NCBI GenBank assembly: GCA_021323775.1
Contig: JAJPKK010000259.1
Span: 1-37,310 of the forward strand
Source: Hyphomicrobiales bacterium
GTDB taxonomy: Bacteria > Pseudomonadota > Alphaproteobacteria > Rhizobiales > Xanthobacteraceae
Length of the DNA: 37,310 bases
Direction: 5' to 3'
Made by a program: the position numbers and the translations under genes. The first letter of the stretch is position 1, and each line of letters starts with the position of its first letter. The notes beneath the pieces are model-generated. The model searched no databases. It saw nothing but the letters and a program-made list of their open reading frames with translations, and was not told the origin of the DNA. Of this stretch, positions 32,760 through 37,310 are shown one piece after another.

Positions 32760-33656
32760 ATGAGCGCCATTCTCGAAATCTTCGCCGCTATTCCGTACGA
32801 TCAGGTTTTGATTCAGACCGTGAACGGCATCGTCACCGGCATGATCCTGGCGCTGGTTGCCTCGGGGCTGACGCTGATTTTCGGCATCATGGACGTGGTG
32901 AATTTTGCCCATGGCGAGCTGTTCATGCTGGGCGCCTATATTGGCGTCGTCGTGCTGGCAACGACCGGCAGCTTCTGGCTGGCGCTTCTTATCGCGACGC
33001 TCATCGTTGCGCTGCTGGGCGCGGCGCTCCAGATCGTGACGCTGCGGCCGCTGCTTGGCCGCGACCCGCTGACGACCATTCTCGCCACCTTCGGGGTCTC
33101 TCTGGTGCTGCAGAACTATGCGCTCTGGCAGTTCGGCCCGGTGGCGCGCAAGATCCAGGAACCCATCACCGGCAGCTTCCAGCTCCTTTACCTCGAGTAT
33201 CCGTGGTACCGGCTTCTCATTGCCGCGCTGTCGGCCGCCATCATCGGCGCGCTCTGGTTGTTTCTCAAATTCGGCACCTGGGGGATCTGGATTCGCGCCG
33301 CCACGCAGGACCGCGTCATGGCACAGGCCATGGGCATCCCGGTGCCGTGGGTTCACACCGGGGTTTTCGCCATCGGCGCCGGCATGGCGGCGGCAAGCGG
33401 CGTGCTGTTCGGCCCGCTGGTCGGCGTCACCCACGCCATGGGGCTCGATTGGGTGTTGAAGGCGTTCATCGTCGTCGTGGTCGGCGGAATGGGAAACCTC
33501 GGCGGCTCGATTGCGGCGGCGGTCTTCATCAGCCTGCTTGAGGCTTACGCTTCGATCTGGGTCAGCCCGGCCCAGGCGGTGATTGTGTCCTTTGTTGTGC
33601 TGATCCTCACTCTGTTGATTCGCCCGACCGGGCTGTTTGTTCCGACGCCAAAATGA
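32760..33656 (+). CDS. livH: Branched-chain-type ABC transporter permease (LivH-like)
   Basis: The 298-aa inner-membrane permease has eight or so hydrophobic segments, among them MILALVASGLTLIFGIM, FWLALLIATLIVALLGAALQI and LLIAALSAAIIGALWLFL. The family signature is GLTLIFGIMDVVNFAHGELFMLGAYIG, and GIWIRAATQDRVMAQAMGIPV is the cytoplasmic loop that contacts the ATPase. VVVGGMGNLGGSIAAAVF near the C-terminus is typical too. Its stop overlaps the livM start (ATGA). Confidence 0.94.
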   Translation: MSAILEIFAAIPYDQVLIQTVNGIVTGMILALVASGLTLIFGIMDVVNFAHGELFMLGAYIGVVVLATTGSFWLALLIATLIVALLGAALQIVTLRPLLGRDPLTTILATFGVSLVLQNYALWQFGPVARKIQEPITGSFQLLYLEYPWYRLLIAALSAAIIGALWLFLKFGTWGIWIRAATQDRVMAQAMGIPVPWVHTGVFAIGAGMAAASGVLFGPLVGVTHAMGLDWVLKAFIVVVVGGMGNLGGSIAAAVFISLLEAYASIWVSPAQAVIVSFVVLILTLLIRPTGLFVPTPK

Positions 33657-34606
33657 AAAAACGATCGCACAAGACCTACTGGATCGGATTTTGCGTCGTT
33701 GTGGCGCTGCTCGCCGCGGCGCCGCTGGCGCTGCCGGATTTCTGGCGCCGCTTTCTCACGGAAATCCTGATCTGGGGCCTGCTCGCCATGTCGTCCGATC
33801 TCCTGGTCGGTTACACCGGCATGCTTTCATTCGGCCACTCCGCGTTTTTCGGTCTCGGCATGTATGGCGCGGCGGCGGCGCTGCTGACGGTAAGCCCGCC
33901 AAACCTCTGGCTGGCGGTCGGCTGCGGGCTCGTCGGCGCGGCAGGCGTCGCTCTGTTTGCGGCTTATTTCTCGACGCGGCTGCGCGATATCTATTTCGCC
34001 ATCACGACGCTGATCTTCTCGCAGATCTTCTACGTCATCATCTTCACCTGGACCGACGTTACGGGGGGCGAGAACGGGCTGACTTTCAGGCGGCCGCCGC
34101 TGTCGATTCCCTGGATTTACGCGACGCCATTCACCAACGAGACGCTGCACTGGTTCGTGCTCGCAGTGGTGACGGCATCCTATCTCATTCTGCGGCGCAT
34201 CACTCAATCTCCATTTGGAATGGTGCTGCAGTCCATACGCGAGAACGAAAACCGCACGCGCGCTGTCGGCTATCCGGTCGAGCGCTACAAAGTCGTCGCC
34301 GTCATGCTTTCGGGACTGTTTGCTGGGCTCGCCGGCGTGCTCTACGCCATTCAGAACCGCTTCGCTGCCCCCGACTTTGTCTATTTCCTGGTCTCCGGGG
34401 AGACGGTGATCTTCAATGTCATGGGCGGCATCGGAACGCTCATCGGCCCCATTGTCGGCGCCGGTTTTTTCCTGCTGCTGCGCGAAACGCTCTCGCGCTT
34501 CTTCACCGAGTACTACCTTATTCCGGTGGGGATGATGTTTATTGCGATGGTTATTTTCATGCCGCAGGGACTGCTCGGCTTCGCGCGGAATTGGCTTAAC
34601 CGCTGA
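33653..34606 (+). CDS. livM: Branched-chain-type ABC transporter permease (LivM-like)
   Basis: The 317-aa permease has about nine hydrophobic segments. Family motifs are LLAMSSDLLVGYTGMLSFGHSAFFGLGMYGAAAAL, ITTLIFSQIFYVI, DVTGGENGLTF, GMVLQSIRENENRTRAVGYPVERYK (ATPase contact) and VMGGIGTLIGPIVGAGFFLLL. It completes the operon that starts with the substrate-binding gene at 29748. No gene on the plus strand follows; a dispersed inverted repeat lies 10 bases downstream. Confidence 0.94.
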   Translation: MKKRSHKTYWIGFCVVVALLAAAPLALPDFWRRFLTEILIWGLLAMSSDLLVGYTGMLSFGHSAFFGLGMYGAAAALLTVSPPNLWLAVGCGLVGAAGVALFAAYFSTRLRDIYFAITTLIFSQIFYVIIFTWTDVTGGENGLTFRRPPLSIPWIYATPFTNETLHWFVLAVVTASYLILRRITQSPFGMVLQSIRENENRTRAVGYPVERYKVVAVMLSGLFAGLAGVLYAIQNRFAAPDFVYFLVSGETVIFNVMGGIGTLIGPIVGAGFFLLLRETLSRFFTEYYLIPVGMMFIAMVIFMPQGLLGFARNWLNR

Positions 34607-34615
34607 ATCGGCTGG

Positions 34616-34682
34616 AGGGGCGACTTTTGTGGTCGCGTGCTGTCGCAGCGTCGGCCGGCAACGGCGCGACCACAAAGGTCCC
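34616..34682. repeat. Inverted repeat after livM
   Basis: GAGGGGCGACTTTTGTGGTCGCG and, inverted, GCGCGACCACAAAGGTCCCC form a long imperfect stem around a 25-base loop. It is related to the GGGCGACC/GGTCGCCC palindromes at 18910 and 19111. Its place right after the operon suggests a transcript end, but there is no T-run. Confidence 0.7.
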
Positions 34683-34773
34683 CACGGCGCGCCCGGCCAT
34701 CCCTCCGAAATCGGCAAGACGCGAATCAGCAAGACGTGACGGAGCGCGGCGGAGGTTGTTTGCCGCCCGTCTT

Positions 34774-35976
34774 TTACTGGGCCTGACGCTGCGCCAGCAT
34801 CTCGATGCGGCGCGGACCTTCGGGGGACCCCAGCGCGCGAGCCTTTTCGTACCAGATCCGCGCTTCCTGCGGGTCGGCTTCAATGCCCCGGATGAAGCGC
34901 TTGGCGAGAACGTCCGGATCGTATGTGGCCCCCATGGCGACCGCAGCCGCCGCATCGCCCGCGTTGGCGGCTCGCCGGAAGAACAAGCGCGCGGCTGCGA
35001 TGTCGCCGGCATCGAAAAGCGCGCGGCCGCGCTGGAGCAGAAGCGCTACGTCCTCGGTATTCCGCGCAGGCTTCGGGGGCGCAGCGGCGGCCGGCTGAGG
35101 ACTGCTTGATTGGGTCCCACCAGGGCCGCTCGCGCCGGGCGCCGGATCAGATGGCATCGCAGCAGCGCCTGGCGGCTGGTCCGGCGCACTCTTCGGGCCG
35201 GCCGCCTCCGCGCCCGCCTCACGGCTTGTTTCAGCGAGTGATATCCCGCGCACGCCCATCGGCTCCGGCTGGGGAGCAGCCCCGGCATCGTCTCCGCTTT
35301 GCGCGGCTTCGGGCAAGGAACGCACCTGCGCCGGAGGCACACCGGCAAGCCGCTCCTCCGACAGAGCTGGAATTGCGGCCGAGGCGGAAACGGCTGCCGG
35401 ATCGGAAACGGCCGCCTGCTCGCTCGGCGCCGCGGAGCCGGGGAACTGTATCCAGTTGGCCATAAAATATGCCGCCGGCGCTGCCACGGCGCTCACGAGC
35501 AGCACTTTGGCCGCCCCACGAACCATGCCGCTCCGGCGGCGCTGCGAGGGGGCCGGAAACAGCGCATCGGGGTTGAGCAAGGTGTCTGGATCGAGCAGCA
35601 GCGTGTCGTCCTCGAACGATTCGACCGGCGGCAGGCCGCGCACCGACTGCAAAGTTGCGGCCCGCGGCATGCGGCGCATGCTGCTTTCATTCATCAGCCA
35701 GCGAATGCTGTCTTCGAGGCGGCGCAATTCATCGGAATCCGAATCGGTCCCGGCCACCTTAAGAAAATCGCGTGTGGACGCCTCCGTAACCTTCATTCCG
35801 GCTGGCTGCTTTCCGCCCGCATCGCGGGCAACGCCGTCTGTCACGCCGGCCTCAACCCCGTCGGAGCCGGCGCGCGGCAGGGTCTCGAACAATTCCAGTT
35901 GGTTCTCGTCGGGCGCAACGTCCTGGCCTTCGGCGCGATCGTCCCGGCCGGACGGCTGCTTCCACGCGCTCGTCAT
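34774..35976 (-). CDS. Single-pass membrane protein with Sel1-like repeats
   Basis: The 400-aa product has an acidic, probably unstructured cytoplasmic N-terminus. A transmembrane helix lies at about residues 154-175 (AAKVLLVSAVAAPAAYFMA) after a basic RRRSG stretch, then a Pro/Ala-rich periplasmic linker of about 125 residues. The C-terminal domain (about 306-400) has two or three Sel1/TPR-like units, such as LLQRGRALFDAGDIAAARLFFRRAANAGDAAAAVAMG and EARIWYEKARALGSPEG. Similar proteins are common in Rhizobiales with no set function, and many envelope-assembly proteins use Sel1 repeats. The N-terminus contains QLELF at residues 26-30. Confidence 0.82.
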   Translation of the reverse strand: MTSAWKQPSGRDDRAEGQDVAPDENQLELFETLPRAGSDGVEAGVTDGVARDAGGKQPAGMKVTEASTRDFLKVAGTDSDSDELRRLEDSIRWLMNESSMRRMPRAATLQSVRGLPPVESFEDDTLLLDPDTLLNPDALFPAPSQRRRSGMVRGAAKVLLVSAVAAPAAYFMANWIQFPGSAAPSEQAAVSDPAAVSASAAIPALSEERLAGVPPAQVRSLPEAAQSGDDAGAAPQPEPMGVRGISLAETSREAGAEAAGPKSAPDQPPGAAAMPSDPAPGASGPGGTQSSSPQPAAAAPPKPARNTEDVALLLQRGRALFDAGDIAAARLFFRRAANAGDAAAAVAMGATYDPDVLAKRFIRGIEADPQEARIWYEKARALGSPEGPRRIEMLAQRQAQ

Positions 35977-36162
35977 GACAGTACACTCCCTACCAAATAC
36001 AAAGCGCCCATCAAACTCTCATGATAACCTGCCGGTACGATCGGCCTATTTTGTGTTGAGATTCAGATTAACTTTAAAAGTCAGCCAAGTTGCCGGCCTA
36101 CATTTTCCACAATTGAACGCCCAGTCTCGCAAATCATCAATTGTTTCGAAATGTTTCGATTC

Positions 36163-37209
36163 CTAACCGGCGGCAAGCGGCGCGACATCGACCGCGCGGC
36201 CTTCGCGCGCGCTCTGAATGCCCGCCATCACCACGGCCAGGTTTCTCGACGCCCACCAGCCGTCGGTCTCAGGCTTGCCGCCGTTGCGGACGCACGCGAC
36301 AAACTCGCCGAGCTCCTCGACGATCGGATCGTTTGCTGCGATAGCAACGGCGCGCGGCGCCGCTTCGCCGCGGCGCAGGCAGCGCAGGCCCGCGAAGAGA
36401 TCGTAGTAGGCGCTCGCTTCCTTGCCGTAGACGTTCATCATGTAATATTCCGACGCCGACGCATAGGACGCCGTGAGATTCGAGATGGCGCCGCACTCAT
36501 GCTCCAGGATGAGGTTCGCGACATCCGGGTTGTCGCCGGGCAGCACAAGCTGCGCAGACGCCCCGTGGACGCGCCGGACCGGTCCGATCAGCATTTCAAG
36601 CACGTCGACGTAATGGATGCCGATCTGCAGCATGACGCCGCCCGGCATGCCGGCCGCCTGATAACGCCATGACGACAGATCGATCTTGCCGAGCCGGTCC
36701 CGGCTGATATTGCACTCGGCTTGCACCAGCTTGCCGAAGCGGCCGGCGTCGATCTCGGCCTTGATCCAGCGGAAATGACTCTCCCGCCGGCGCTGATAGC
36801 CGAGCGCCAGCACCACGCCGGCTGCTTCGCACACGCGCGCAATCTCGCAGCCGTCGGCGACCGTGTTGGCGATCGGCTTGTCGAGGAAGACGTGCTTGCC
36901 GGCCTCGGCGGCCATGCGGGTGGTGGCAAGATGGGCGCTGTTGGGCGTCGTATTGATGACGGCCGCGATGTCGGGGTCGGCGAGAATTTCCTTGTAGCTC
37001 GCCGCCGCCCGGCAGCCATATTTCTTCGCAAACGCGGCGCGCTTGTCGTCGGAGCGGGTGTAGCAGGCGGCGATTTCGATCGCACCGGAACGCAAGGCGG
37101 CGTCCGCCAGCACGTCCGACCACCACCCGATCCCGACGACGGCCACGCGCAGCTTGCGGGCATCCGCGCCTTCCGGTTTTGACTGCGCCATGACGTTGCT
37201 GTCTTCCAA
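36163..37209 (-). CDS. Gfo/Idh/MocA-family NAD(P)-dependent dehydrogenase
   Basis: The 348-aa product (or 342 if the ATG at 37191 is used) has an N-terminal Rossmann domain with VAVVGIGWWSDVLADAAL (GxGxxS type) and CYTRSDDKRAAFAKKYG. The family's conserved catalytic lysine lies in FLDKPIANTVADG. The C-terminal domain has GGVMLQIGIHYVDVLEMLIGPVRRVHG (with H of GIHYVD) and a beta-sheet end. The TTG at 37209 has GGAG seven bases upstream. Enzymes of this family oxidise sugars or inositols; the substrate is not evident. The partial gene upstream on the same strand ends 21 bases before it, so they form an operon. Confidence 0.93.
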   Translation of the reverse strand: MEDSNVMAQSKPEGADARKLRVAVVGIGWWSDVLADAALRSGAIEIAACYTRSDDKRAAFAKKYGCRAAASYKEILADPDIAAVINTTPNSAHLATTRMAAEAGKHVFLDKPIANTVADGCEIARVCEAAGVVLALGYQRRRESHFRWIKAEIDAGRFGKLVQAECNISRDRLGKIDLSSWRYQAAGMPGGVMLQIGIHYVDVLEMLIGPVRRVHGASAQLVLPGDNPDVANLILEHECGAISNLTASYASASEYYMMNVYGKEASAYYDLFAGLRCLRRGEAAPRAVAIAANDPIVEELGEFVACVRNGGKPETDGWWASRNLAVVMAGIQSAREGRAVDVAPLAAG

Positions 37210-37230
37210 GTTCGTGCTCCAGGTTGGCGC

Positions 37231-37310
37231 TCAGGCCGACCACGCGGCGCCGATGGCCTCGACGGCCTCGCGCGCGATGCGGGCGTCAGTTTCCCAATCG
37301 CCGCCGCTGA
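37231..37310 (-). CDS. C-terminal end of an unidentified protein, cut by the window edge
   Basis: On the minus strand the frame reads SGGDWETDARIAREAVEAIGAAWSA and stops at 37231-37233, with 21 bases to the next start. The tail is like those of sugar-phosphate isomerase/epimerase or Gfo/Idh neighbours in such operons, but 26 residues are too few to decide. Confidence 0.6.
   Translation of the reverse strand, partial: SGGDWETDARIAREAVEAIGAAWSA

Overview
The window is a GC-rich chromosomal stretch from an alphaproteobacterium, most likely order Hyphomicrobiales (Rhizobiales) near Bradyrhizobiaceae, Xanthobacteraceae or Rhodoplanes. The basis is strong third-position GC, dense short CCCTCCCCCGC-type palindromes, Tat-secreted oxidoreductases, a Liv-type ABC operon and the general protein style. 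No rRNA, tRNA or CRISPR array was seen, and there is no phage or large island; the content is housekeeping plus small accessory genes.

Layout. 1-460: frameshifted tail of a group II intron maturase and a degenerate tandem repeat. 462-4921 (minus): glycine cleavage operon gcvPA-gcvPB-gcvT-gcvH, with palindromes inserted inside gcvT and in the gcvPB tail. 5106-6229: no gene seen, only palindromes and relic-like sequence. 6230-7005 (minus): two small secreted proteins. 7126-9772 (plus): Tat-exported flavin oxidoreductase followed by an Ig-like multidomain protein. 9934-12245: membrane phosphoglycerol-transferase-like sulfatase-fold protein divergent from diacylglycerol kinase. 12563-14843: secreted orphan protein, broken GNAT acetyltransferase and a vapBC-type toxin-antitoxin pair. 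14869-17757 (minus): prmA then aminopeptidase P. 18021-18902: EamA transporter. 19185-20292 (minus): tandem duplicate of secreted GlcG/HbpS-like proteins. 20544-21078 (minus): secreted protein gene split by a 167-bp IS66-type MITE. 21173-22776 (minus): L,D-transpeptidase and a secreted beta-rich protein. 23196-24817: divergent tetR and SDR genes around a palindromic operator. 24950-26624 (minus): DUF302 protein and kdsA. 27346-34606 (plus): ribF, a luciferase-like monooxygenase, and a five-gene branched-chain-type ABC importer. 34774-37310 (minus): SEL1-repeat membrane protein, a Gfo/Idh/MocA dehydrogenase and the tail of one more gene.

How the genes work together. The gcv genes supply P (two chains), T and H proteins of the glycine cleavage system; the L protein is not in the window. 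The LtaS/OpgB-like enzyme would release diacylglycerol, which DgkA could recycle to phosphatidate. RibF makes FMN, which the LLM monooxygenase downstream would need, and the Liv-type importer may bring in that enzyme's substrate. The most distinctive signal is the effect of small mobile or palindromic elements on proteins: one 44-bp perfect palindrome is carried in frame inside GcvT, another forms the GcvPB tail, a third lies in the Ig-like protein, and a MITE with a clean 8-bp target duplication breaks a secreted protein gene.
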